A DNA stretch of 5,143 nt from an uncultured Alphaproteobacteria bacterium (GCA_947629595.1 CANREI010000086.1:1-5143), one strand, 5' to 3'. Counted from the stretch's first letter, positions 1 through 4,894 are shown. A program made the numbers and translations. The notes: generated by a model not told the origin, from the letters alone.

Positions 1-200
1 TGTTCCAGATAGGCATCATATAACGGTTGAATTAAAACATTTTTTTCGGGTAACGATTTTTCAACAAACTGATTGATAAATTTATTTTGTTCTTCCGCAG
101 AGGGAATCTTATATCGAAACGAGGGTATAAAATACCCGATACCCGCTATAAAAAACGCGCCGAAAATAACAAAAATATATTCGACAAACTTTTTTTGCAA
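1..200 (-). CDS. Membrane-anchored protein of unknown function, 5' part only
   Basis: An open frame runs from a TTG at 198-200 off the left edge, giving the first 66 residues. The TTG start is supported by AAGGA seven bases upstream. An in-frame stop lies at 216-218, so the protein cannot begin much earlier, and the other TTG (213-215) has no ribosome site. The visible protein has a short basic start (MQKKF), one hydrophobic helix at about residues 6-25 (VEYIFVIFGAFFIAGIGYF), then a polar, Glu/Lys/Gln-rich stretch containing SAEEQNKFINQF. This looks like an inner-membrane anchor followed by a periplasmic or cytoplasmic domain that continues outside the window. I do not recognise the family. 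It lies 136 bp downstream of the DUF6476-like gene on the same strand and could be co-transcribed. I saw no convincing promoter in the gap. Confidence 0.6.
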   Translation of the reverse strand, partial: MQKKFVEYIFVIFGAFFIAGIGYFIPSFRYKIPSAEEQNKFINQFVEKSLPEKNVLIQPLYDAYLE

Positions 201-336
201 TCCGGAATCCTTCAATTATTTTTAATGTGCTCTATTGTCGCTCAAAAATATGAAAATTCCGTTAATAAATGCTTGATTTCGTCAAAATGATTAAAAAAAA
301 TCAACGAAACGGCATTTTTCATCTCAAAAAGTGTTT

Positions 337-675
337 TTAACGGAGTTGAATATCGGTTTTCAGATATCCCGTTTGCGGATAAATAACCAAAAGACGACTT
401 TGTTTCTCGGCATTTTTCGTTATCAGACACACATCGTCCGAACAGGCAAACGCCGTTACAATTTCTTCATCGGGTGTTAAAACCGAAAGAAACACTTTTT
501 CGCCGTTAAACGAATCTGTTTTTTCGCTCGTCGGCAAAGAAACAAGTGTTTCTTGTGTTTTTATCTTGCTTTGTTGACGACTATCTGCTATCTTATAAGC
601 AACAAAAGTAAAACCCGCCAATAACAAAATTGAAAAGATGAATACCAAAAATTTTAAAAACAGAACGGCTTTCAT
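337..675 (-). CDS. DUF6476-like single-pass membrane protein, 112 aa
   Basis: The start at 675 is chosen because GAGGA lies just upstream of this ATG and because the next residues form a membrane anchor (MKAVLFLKFLVF, helix about residues 5-27). The same frame stays open to an ATG at 759, but that extension has no anchor and would overlap the promoter proposed at 749-778. After the helix comes a polar linker (about 30-58), then a compact domain with Cys78 and Cys83 that ends in LLVIYPQTGYLKTDIQLR. This layout, an N-terminal anchor and a closing 'xxxDPxTGxxxGxIxLR'-type strand, is what I recall for alphaproteobacterial DUF6476 proteins, which are often divergent neighbours of an RluA/RluD-family synthase, as here. 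No function is known for that family to my knowledge. The assignment rests on recalled family character and context, not on a search. Confidence 0.65.
   Translation of the reverse strand: MKAVLFLKFLVFIFSILLLAGFTFVAYKIADSRQQSKIKTQETLVSLPTSEKTDSFNGEKVFLSVLTPDEEIVTAFACSDDVCLITKNAEKQSRLLVIYPQTGYLKTDIQLR
630..658 (+). promoter_or_regulatory. Candidate promoter for rluD
   Basis: TTGAAA (630-635), a 17-base spacer and TTTAAA (653-658) give a modest sigma70-type match. The predicted start near 665 leaves a leader of about 43 bases before the rluD ATG. The site lies inside the 5' coding part of the divergent DUF6476-like gene. The 32-bp gap between the two start codons is too short to hold a promoter, so rluD transcription must start within the neighbour. 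The -10 match is only 4 of 6, so this is tentative. Confidence 0.35.
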
Positions 676-707
676 TGACTTTTCCTCATTGAACAGAAAG
701 GATTCAC

Positions 708-1712
708 ATGCCTGATTTACTTTCAGACGATATTTGCTCCGATGAGTCATTATATGCACAAAATAACAATTTTGTCACGCAAAAAGTAACGACGGAAACA
801 AAAAATATGCGTTTGGATAAATTTTTGGTTTCGGCTTTTCCGCAACATTCCCGTAACCGAATTATTCGCTTTATTGAAAACGGATGTGTTAAAAATCAAA
901 ACGGAAAAATAATTGATGAAGCCGATTATCGCGTCCGTCCCGATGAGTTTTTCACTGTTGTTCCGCCACAGGCACAACCGGCCGTACCGCAACCCGAAAA
1001 AATTGAGCTGGATATTCTTTATGAAGACAATGATGTTTTGGTGGTGAATAAACCGGCGGGTATGGTTGTTCACCCGGGTGCGGGCAATATGAGCGGCACA
1101 CTGGTTAATGCGCTGCTTTATCATTGCAAAGAGTCGCTTTCCGGCATCGGCGGGGTGATTCGCCCGGGTATTGTGCATCGCATTGATAAAGATACCAGCG
1201 GCATTTTGGTCATTGCCAAAAACGATTCGGCGCATCAACAGTTATCGAAGCAATTTTCGGCGCACACCATCGAACGGGTTTATCAGGCATTCGTGTGGCA
1301 AAAAATGCTTCATGAAACGGGCATTGTCACCGGCGCCATCGGACGCAGTCCGACAAATCGGCAAAAAATGGCCATTGTAAAAACAAACGGAAAACCGGCC
1401 GTCACGCATTATGAGCGTCTTGCCGTCTATCAAACGGGGCCGGCCTCCTATGTTCGGTGTGTTTTGGAAACGGGACGCACCCATCAAATTCGCGTTCATT
1501 TGGCTTCAATCAATCACGCGTTAATCGGCGATTCGGTCTATGGCGTTATTCCCAAAACGGCGCCGGAATATTTGCGTTATTTTCCGCGACAAGCCCTGCA
1601 TGCCGGCTTTTTGGGATTTATTCATCCGATAACGGGAAAGCATTTATCATTCGAAGTGCCGCTGCCCGCAGATTTAACGCAATTAAAAAACTTTTTGGAA
1701 TCAAACTCATAG
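708..1712 (+). CDS. rluD: 23S rRNA pseudouridine synthase, RluD family, 334 aa
   Basis: RluD-type enzymes convert specific uridines of 23S rRNA to pseudouridine; in E. coli RluD acts in helix 69 (positions 1911, 1915, 1917) during large-subunit assembly. An S4 RNA-binding domain covers about residues 32-85 (RLDKFLVSAFPQHSRNRI). The catalytic domain follows: LYEDNDVLVVNKPAGMVVHPG at 104-124, the active-site motif HRIDKDTSG at 157-165 with catalytic Asp160, ETGRTHQIRVHLASINH at 254-270, and RQALHAGF at 294-301. The length is normal for the family. The start at 708 has AAAGGA six bases upstream. The segment just before the internal Met34 (FVTQKVTTETKN) aligns with the usual strand preceding 'RLD' in this family, which also argues against starting at 807. 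The gene is divergent from the DUF6476-like gene and convergent with the outer-membrane gene. RluD is clearly preferred over RluA or RluC because of the HPGAGN and HRIDKDTSG context, although exact rRNA targets cannot be read from sequence. Confidence 0.95.
   Translation: MPDLLSDDICSDESLYAQNNNFVTQKVTTETKNMRLDKFLVSAFPQHSRNRIIRFIENGCVKNQNGKIIDEADYRVRPDEFFTVVPPQAQPAVPQPEKIELDILYEDNDVLVVNKPAGMVVHPGAGNMSGTLVNALLYHCKESLSGIGGVIRPGIVHRIDKDTSGILVIAKNDSAHQQLSKQFSAHTIERVYQAFVWQKMLHETGIVTGAIGRSPTNRQKMAIVKTNGKPAVTHYERLAVYQTGPASYVRCVLETGRTHQIRVHLASINHALIGDSVYGVIPKTAPEYLRYFPRQALHAGFLGFIHPITGKHLSFEVPLPADLTQLKNFLESNS
749..778 (-). promoter_or_regulatory. Promoter for the DUF6476-like gene
   Basis: Read on the minus strand, GTGACA (773-778) is followed after 18 bases by a perfect TATAAT (749-754). 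The predicted start near 742 gives a leader of about 67 bases to the ATG at 675. The element lies inside the first codons of rluD. It also supports the 675 start over the in-frame ATG at 759, which would fall upstream of the transcription start. Confidence 0.6.
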
Positions 1713-1715
1713 AAA

Positions 1716-1747
1716 ATACGCGGCGCCCAAGGATAAACGCCGCGTAT
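1716..1747. terminator. Probable bidirectional terminator between rluD and the barrel gene
   Basis: A perfect 10-bp inverted repeat, ATACGCGGCG (1716-1725) and CGCCGCGTAT (1738-1747), encloses a 12-base loop. It starts four bases after the rluD stop and lies 25 bases past the stop of the convergent barrel gene. On the minus strand the stem runs directly into a short U tract (TATTTTC), which suits termination of the barrel transcript. On the plus strand the T run (1757-1761) begins only about nine bases after the stem, so termination of rluD is less certain. Confidence 0.7.
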
Positions 1748-1754
1748 GCCCCAG

Positions 1755-1781
1755 TATTTTTAAGAGAACATCTTAAAAATA
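1755..1781. other. Perfect AT-rich hairpin overlapping the barrel gene's stop codon
   Basis: TATTTTTAAGA (1755-1765) and TCTTAAAAATA (1771-1781) form a perfect 11-bp inverted repeat around a five-base loop. The right arm includes the stop codon and the Tyr-Phe codons that end the outer-membrane protein. On the plus strand it follows the GC-rich hairpin and could help rluD termination or stabilise the RNA 3' end. Its AT content makes it weak on its own. Confidence 0.45.
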
Positions 1782-2360
1782 GTATCTGGCCGAAAGTTTC
1801 ACATCATTCGACCGCATATCGCTCTTACCCTGTCCGACATAACCGTCTCTGACTTTCACGCGGGCTTGACCTAAATCCGTATAACGATAGCCTAAATCAA
1901 ATGAAAGGCATGTATTGACATAGTAGTCAAGACCGACACCGGCTGTCCATGCAAAATTAGATTTTGTAGCTCCTTTGGCATCGGGCATACTGTCTGTTTT
2001 ATTCCAAGCCATACCTAAACCACCCATACCGTAAACACTGATATTGTCATAAACCGGATAAGTTAAGTATAAATTAGCTAAAACAGGCAAAGACCAAACG
2101 TCTGTTTTTCTTTTGGGTTCCCCTCTCATATTCACATCACCCCAACCGCGATAACCGACCGTAATGTCTCCGCGAGCAAATTCATTAAAATGATAACCCG
2201 TGCCGATACCTAATAAACCCGCATCACCGGTGTTTTTAATACCGAATGAATAACCGGCTTCACCGACAATGTAAGGTTTACTGAAATCAATAGCTTGCGC
2301 ACCGGCAGAAACCATCATAAACCCGGCAATCGCTAAACTTGATAATAAATACTTCTTCAT
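1773..2360 (-). CDS. OmpA-like/porin-family outer-membrane beta-barrel protein, 195 aa
   Basis: The start at 2360 follows a strong AAGGAG six bases upstream and opens with a classic Sec signal peptide: basic MKKY, a hydrophobic core, and AGAQA with predicted cleavage after Ala23. The frame is open for 52 further codons upstream, but that extension has no export signal. The mature part, about 172 residues, shows alternating aromatic/glycine strands (YIVGEAGYSFG, GIGTGYHF, ITVGYRGWG, ISVYGMGGLGMAW, AWTAGVGLDYYV), then FDLGYRYTDLG, a motif typical of OmpA-like eight-stranded barrels. It ends in Tyr-Tyr-Phe, the C-terminal aromatic signature read by the BAM machinery. There is no OmpA peptidoglycan-binding domain, so this is a bare barrel of the OMP_b-brl type. 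Its role (adhesion, immune interaction or envelope stability) cannot be read from sequence. A possible promoter lies at 2398-2426 and a terminator at 1716-1747, so it can be expressed alone. Confidence 0.88.
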   Translation of the reverse strand: MKKYLLSSLAIAGFMMVSAGAQAIDFSKPYIVGEAGYSFGIKNTGDAGLLGIGTGYHFNEFARGDITVGYRGWGDVNMRGEPKRKTDVWSLPVLANLYLTYPVYDNISVYGMGGLGMAWNKTDSMPDAKGATKSNFAWTAGVGLDYYVNTCLSFDLGYRYTDLGQARVKVRDGYVGQGKSDMRSNDVKLSARYYF

Positions 2361-2397
2361 GTAATTCTCCTTTCTTAAAAATATACGAAGCCTACTA

Positions 2398-2426
2398 ACA
2401 ATAGGAATAGGAACGGCACTTGTCCA
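2398..2426 (-). promoter_or_regulatory. Candidate promoter for the barrel gene
   Basis: On the minus strand, TGGACA (2421-2426), a 17-base spacer and TATTGT (2398-2403) precede the gene. The predicted start near 2391 leaves a leader of about 30 bases that contains the AAGGAG ribosome site. The rest of the 202-bp gap (2361-2562) is AT-rich. It holds another possible -35 (TTGAAA near 2490) without a good partner, and no clear terminator for the upstream EGF gene. Confidence 0.45.
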
Positions 2427-2562
2427 GCGTTTCATGCAAAAATATTTAAAATAAATATCTTTGTATGATAAAATCATAAAATGATATGTTTTCAATGAGT
2501 TAATAATATCACTCACCCGGGAAAAATTCCTTGCGATATCCGCACAGATCGTATCTGTTTAT

Positions 2563-4041
2563 TTATTTGAGAATATCGGAACACAAACATTGTCCGTTGC
2601 CGTAAAAAGCAACCGAACCGCTCGGACAGGTTATTTCATCGGCACACCGATGTTCGCACACTTTTCCGAACACGTTTTCCGGACATTCGCACACACAAGC
2701 CCCGTCTTTATAAACGGCTTTTCCGCCGTTAATGCAGTTAATTTGATTGGCACAGTTCATATCACAGGTTTCACCGTAATAACCGCCGTAACAATCGCAC
2801 CGGCAAGCGCCGTCTTTATAGACCGCAAAGCCGTATTTACACGTATTGGTGCATTTTTGAGAACAATCATCACCGAAATAACCGTTATAACATTCACATC
2901 CGCAAACGTTTCCTTTATAAATTCGATAACCCGATTTACAAATGTTTAAGCATTGTTGAGAACAATTTTCCCCGTAATACCCCTGATTGCACTGACAAAA
3001 ACTCTGCCCGTTTAAATAAACGCGTTGTCCTTGCGGGGCATATTGAGAGGTGCCGCAGGGCGGAAGAGAAAGAGCTTGTTCGCAATCTTTTCCGGAAAAG
3101 CCTTCCTGACATTCACAAAAGCCGTAACCGTACAATTCCCCGTGTCCGTTGCACTCTTGATTTTTATCCGTTAACTCACACCGCCGACCGTAAAAACCGT
3201 CGCGACAATCACATCCGCCGCCTTTTTTGCTTTGTACCGATGCATTATACCAATAAAAATCTTTTCCGTGTCCGTTACAAACATCACCGGTCGGTTCAAA
3301 CTGTTCACAATGTTCCCCGAAGTATCCCATATCACACTTTTGACAACTGCATGTCGGATTAAATTCAACGGCAGAAGCATGACCGTTACAAAACACATCA
3401 ACGGTACAAAATTCCCTTTTGGCGGATATATAACATTTACCGTTCATATCCTGACTGTCAAAACCGGCCGCCACATCGCATTTTTGACATCTGCTGCCGG
3501 TATATCCCGTCTGACAGACACATTTCTCCCCGTTCCACGAACCGAAAACGGTACAACCTTGAACATCCGAATCGGCATGAACGGACAGATTGTTTTTAAA
3601 TGAAAAAGATATTGATTCACAGTTACCGTTCGAAATATTCGGCACAATCTCATAAGGCAACGACCAACCCCAACCGGCTAATTTACGACATTCGGCAGCA
3701 GTTAACCCCTTAATTTCAATCACAAAATGATCTTCATATCCCGTTGCCGTATAATAGTAGCCGTTTTTTAAAGCAGCTCCCTTTTCCAACACAACACCTT
3801 CTTCCGGAATCAAGGCCGCCTGCTGTATGCGTATGGAATAGTCATTCGATAAAAATTTCAGCTCATCAATCACATTATCACAATGACGATAAACCATCAA
3901 AAAAGAATAACTCCACCATCCGATCAAGCCGATAACAACCCAAACGGCAATAAGTCTGATTAACTCTTTCACTGCCATACCGCTTTCATGAGATTGTTTT
4001 TGATTTTTCAAATGAGATTTTTCCGAAAAATACATGCTCAT
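2563..4041 (-). CDS. Pilin-like N-terminus fused to about eight EGF-like modules, 492 aa
   Basis: The start at 4041 has AAGGAG seven bases upstream; the ATG at 4035 is too far from it. Residues 1-21 are a polar, basic leader ending in Gly21. Met22 follows, with Glu26 at +5 and then a hydrophobic helix (about 27-50, LIRLIAVWVVIGLIGWW). This matches the type IV prepilin pattern G|(F/M)xxxE. Residues 50-150 form a non-EGF domain with Cys54, Cys118 and Cys141; FVIEIKGLTAAEC (106-118) resembles a segment I recall from TcpA-type IVb pilins. Residues 163-487 are cysteine-rich, with EGF-type endings CxCxxGYxGxxC at 174-185, 231-245 (two-residue insertion plus an extra Cys), 277-288, 309-320, 349-360, 382-393, 415-426 and 451-462 (degenerate), plus an incomplete ninth module. 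CNGHG motifs (255-259, 297-301) are typical of EGF/tenascin modules. A surface or adhesive role is inferred. The alternative is a plain signal-anchored EGF protein. Confidence 0.88.
   Translation of the reverse strand: MSMYFSEKSHLKNQKQSHESGMAVKELIRLIAVWVVIGLIGWWSYSFLMVYRHCDNVIDELKFLSNDYSIRIQQAALIPEEGVVLEKGAALKNGYYYTATGYEDHFVIEIKGLTAAECRKLAGWGWSLPYEIVPNISNGNCESISFSFKNNLSVHADSDVQGCTVFGSWNGEKCVCQTGYTGSRCQKCDVAAGFDSQDMNGKCYISAKREFCTVDVFCNGHASAVEFNPTCSCQKCDMGYFGEHCEQFEPTGDVCNGHGKDFYWYNASVQSKKGGGCDCRDGFYGRRCELTDKNQECNGHGELYGYGFCECQEGFSGKDCEQALSLPPCGTSQYAPQGQRVYLNGQSFCQCNQGYYGENCSQQCLNICKSGYRIYKGNVCGCECYNGYFGDDCSQKCTNTCKYGFAVYKDGACRCDCYGGYYGETCDMNCANQINCINGGKAVYKDGACVCECPENVFGKVCEHRCADEITCPSGSVAFYGNGQCLCSDILK
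2581..3555 (-). repeat. EGF-like module array (protein-level tandem repeats)
   Basis: This segment encodes residues 163-487 of the preceding protein. The last four modules, about residues 360-487 (2581-2964), form a distinct tandem set of roughly 32-36 residues. Each begins Cys-xx-x-Cys; three carry a central IYKGNVC / VYKDGAC / VYKDGAC segment and a CxCxC cluster, and the last is truncated after CLC. The repetition is visible in the DNA too: CCGTCTTTATA occurs near 2702 and 2812. These late modules look like more recent duplications than the divergent earlier ones, which vary in length and loop sequence. Confidence 0.8.
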
Positions 4042-4092
4042 AAAAACACTCCTTCTCGCAAATGATTGATTAAAACTCTATTATTTTCAAAA

Positions 4093-4121
4093 AGTATAAC
4101 ACTCATTGAAAAGAGAATCAA
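4093..4121 (-). promoter_or_regulatory. Promoter for the EGF-repeat gene
   Basis: On the minus strand, TTGATT (4116-4121), a 17-base spacer and TATACT (4093-4098) form a good sigma70-type promoter. The predicted start near 4086 gives a leader of about 45 bases ending in GAAGGAGTGTTTTT before the ATG at 4041. The gene is therefore likely transcribed independently of the upstream repeat-protein gene. Confidence 0.6.
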
Positions 4122-4127
4122 CAAGAT

Positions 4128-4155
4128 ATTTCAGAAAAAGTCATTTTTTTGAAAT
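4128..4155 (-). terminator. Weak AU-rich hairpin after the NSLPPTP gene
   Basis: ATTTCA and TGAAAT (4128-4133 / 4150-4155) pair. After one mismatch, five A-T pairs extend the stem to a small loop. It lies about seven bases past the stop codon of the repeat-protein gene and just before the EGF gene promoter. No clean U tract follows on the minus strand, so it may be a poor terminator or only an RNA 3'-end structure. Confidence 0.3.
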
Positions 4156-4161
4156 GAAAGA

Positions 4162-4611
4162 TTAAACGCGTGTATGCTGTTTTTGTTGCAGGAGATAAAA
4201 ACACAACGGCGATAATGTGCGCTGATGTGTGACGTAATTCCGTTCCGGCGTCGGCGGTAAAGAATTGCAAATACCACGCACCGCATGATCCGGCGTCGGC
4301 GGCAAAGAGTTCCGTACCTTAATCACGCGAACGGGATAATTCGGCGTCGGCGGCAAAGAATTGCAAATACCGCGCACCGCATGATCCGGAGTCGGCGGTA
4401 AAGAGTTCCGTGCTTTAATCACGCGAACGGGATAATCCGGCGTCGGCGGTAAAGAATTGCAAATTTTTTGCCCTCTGTTGTCTTGTTCGTTTTCTCCGGC
4501 CCCTTCATCCGGCGTAGGCGGTAAAGAATTTTGCGTCATAAACGCCGTATTAAAAAAAGCCACTCCGACACACAATATGCCTCTGCCTATTGTTTTAATA
4601 TATTTTTTCAT
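4162..4611 (-). CDS. Small exported NSLPPTP-repeat protein, 149 aa, unknown function
   Basis: The start at 4611 has AGAGGA about eight bases upstream. Residues 1-27 look like a signal peptide or anchor: basic MKKYIK, then a hydrophobic GILCVGVAFF, with a weak possible cleavage after Ala23. The rest is built on NSLPPTP, present six times at residues 28, 52, 69, 84, 101 and 116. The spacers are EGAGENEQDNRGQKIC (after Asp35), YPVRVIKAR, HAVRGIC, YPVRVIKVR and HAVRGIC, so 17- and 15-residue units alternate. A non-repetitive tail (about 123-149) ends in LLQQKQHTRV. Pro, Arg and Lys are abundant and the spacers that end in Cys fall at regular intervals, so extended proline-rich segments linked by disulfides are possible. 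I know no described family with this repeat. A strong promoter and good ribosome site argue for real expression. It could instead be a repeat cluster that happens to be open, although the synonymous bias between copies argues against that. Confidence 0.7.
   Translation of the reverse strand: MKKYIKTIGRGILCVGVAFFNTAFMTQNSLPPTPDEGAGENEQDNRGQKICNSLPPTPDYPVRVIKARNSLPPTPDHAVRGICNSLPPTPNYPVRVIKVRNSLPPTPDHAVRGICNSLPPTPERNYVTHQRTLSPLCFYLLQQKQHTRV
4244..4530 (-). repeat. Six-copy NSLPPTP-encoding tandem repeat (45/51-bp alternating units)
   Basis: On the plus strand a core TCCGGCGTCGGCGGTAAAGA, with small variants, begins at 4244, 4289, 4340, 4385, 4436 and 4508. The spacings are 45, 51, 45, 51 and 72 bp, all multiples of three. 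The first four units form two copies of a 96-bp composite (4244-4339 and 4340-4435) that differ at seven positions by my reading. The repeats are richer in GC than the surrounding intergenic DNA. Confidence 0.9.
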
Positions 4612-4629
4612 TTTTTTCCTCTGCTATTC

Positions 4630-4672
4630 AATCCGACCCAAAACAAAGGCGGCATAACGCCGCAATCGGATT
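4630..4672 (-). promoter_or_regulatory. Structured 5' leader of the NSLPPTP gene (nested stem-loops)
   Basis: A perfect 7-bp outer stem, AATCCGA (4630-4636) with TCGGATT (4666-4672), encloses an inner hairpin GCGGC/GCCGC (4649-4653 / 4659-4663) with loop ATAAC. The element lies between the predicted transcription start near 4684 and the ribosome site near 4619. It ends about ten bases before AGAGGA, close enough to influence ribosome access. It matches no riboswitch I recognise. Confidence 0.45.
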
Positions 4673-4690
4673 TTCAAAAATTTTCCCTGC

Positions 4691-4719
4691 ATAATAGACA
4701 TTTCAAAGATGATTGTCAA
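4691..4719 (-). promoter_or_regulatory. Near-consensus sigma70 promoter for the NSLPPTP gene
   Basis: On the minus strand, a perfect TTGACA (4714-4719), an optimal 17-base spacer and TATTAT (4691-4696) form the best promoter in the window. The predicted start near 4684 leaves a leader of about 73 bases. A/T-rich DNA directly upstream (AATTTTTTAAAAAAATGC) resembles an UP element. Strong transcription of the downstream gene is expected. Confidence 0.8.
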
Positions 4720-4722
4720 GCA

Positions 4723-4776
4723 TTTTTTTAAAAAATTGTTATTTTTTTTCATTTTTTTTGAGTTTTTTTGAAAAAA
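4723..4776. other. Phased A/T tracts: likely bent DNA and UP-element region
   Basis: T runs of 7, 8, 8 and 7 bases lie at 4723-4729, 4742-4749, 4752-4759 and 4763-4769, with A runs at 4730-4735 and 4771-4776. The T-run centres fall near 4726, 4745.5, 4755.5 and 4766, so steps are about one or two helical turns. Such phasing is known to produce intrinsic curvature. Its place immediately upstream of the TTGACA promoter suggests a promoter-activating or nucleoid-protein-binding role. Confidence 0.5.
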
Positions 4777-4790
4777 CGCGTTTTTCACGC
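4771..4790 (-). terminator. Possible terminator downstream of atpC
   Basis: Read on the minus strand, GCGTGAAAAACGC (4778-4790) can form a short GC stem with a GAAAA loop, followed by GTTTTTT. It lies about 105 bases past the atpC stop. The stem is only four base pairs, so the call is tentative; the stretch 4791-4894 holds nothing better and no supported gene. Confidence 0.35.
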
Positions 4791-4894
4791 CCATTCATCT
4801 GACAAAGTAACATACCGGCCAAGCAATCGCCGAGCCGAAACAAGTGTGAACCGAAAAGAGTTTGTGTTATTTTGTTGCGCCGACCGTTTCAGGC

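Noticed and set aside
87..290. Plus-strand ORF of 67 aa
   Set aside because: It lies opposite the TTG-started membrane protein, whose ribosome site, anchor helix and residue composition are far more protein-like.
258..344. Perfect 8-bp inverted repeat TCCGTTAA / TTAACGGA with 71 bases between
   Set aside because: The arms are short and far apart in AT-rich DNA and no U tract follows on the minus strand; chance is likely.
242..430. Minus-strand ORF of 62 aa, including a possible 26-residue peptide from an internal ATG near 323
   Set aside because: The first half is a shadow of the DUF6476-like gene in another frame. The 26-residue part in the gap has only a GAG directly before ATG and no features to support it.
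676..759. In-frame N-terminal extension of the DUF6476-like gene to ATG at 759
   Set aside because: The ATG at 675 has a good GAGGA site and begins the membrane anchor; the extension overlaps the gene's likely promoter and start region.
750..1499. Minus-strand ORFs of 162 and 85 aa and plus-strand ORFs at 1171 and 1457
   Set aside because: All are shadows of rluD, which has complete family motifs across the same stretch.
2361..2516. 52-codon in-frame extension of the barrel gene
   Set aside because: It would bury a textbook signal peptide that follows a strong AAGGAG site, and it covers the candidate promoter.
2544..2558. ACAGAT/ATCTGT hairpin after the EGF gene as a terminator
   Set aside because: The stem is only 6 bp with a three-base loop and no U tract on the minus strand.
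2590..3603. Plus-strand ORFs of 119 and 123 aa and minus-strand ORFs of 76 and 69 aa
   Set aside because: They are shadows of the EGF-repeat gene. Their Thr/Ile/Val-rich composition reflects the antisense or shifted reading of Cys/Gly/Tyr codons.
4244..4530. CRISPR array
   Set aside because: The units are coding, the repeat and spacer lengths alternate 45/51 with conserved 'spacers', and there are no cas genes.
4457..4731. Plus-strand ORFs of 66 aa at 4457 and 4531
   Set aside because: They run antisense through the NSLPPTP gene's signal peptide, ribosome site and promoter, and have no ribosome site of their own that I can see.
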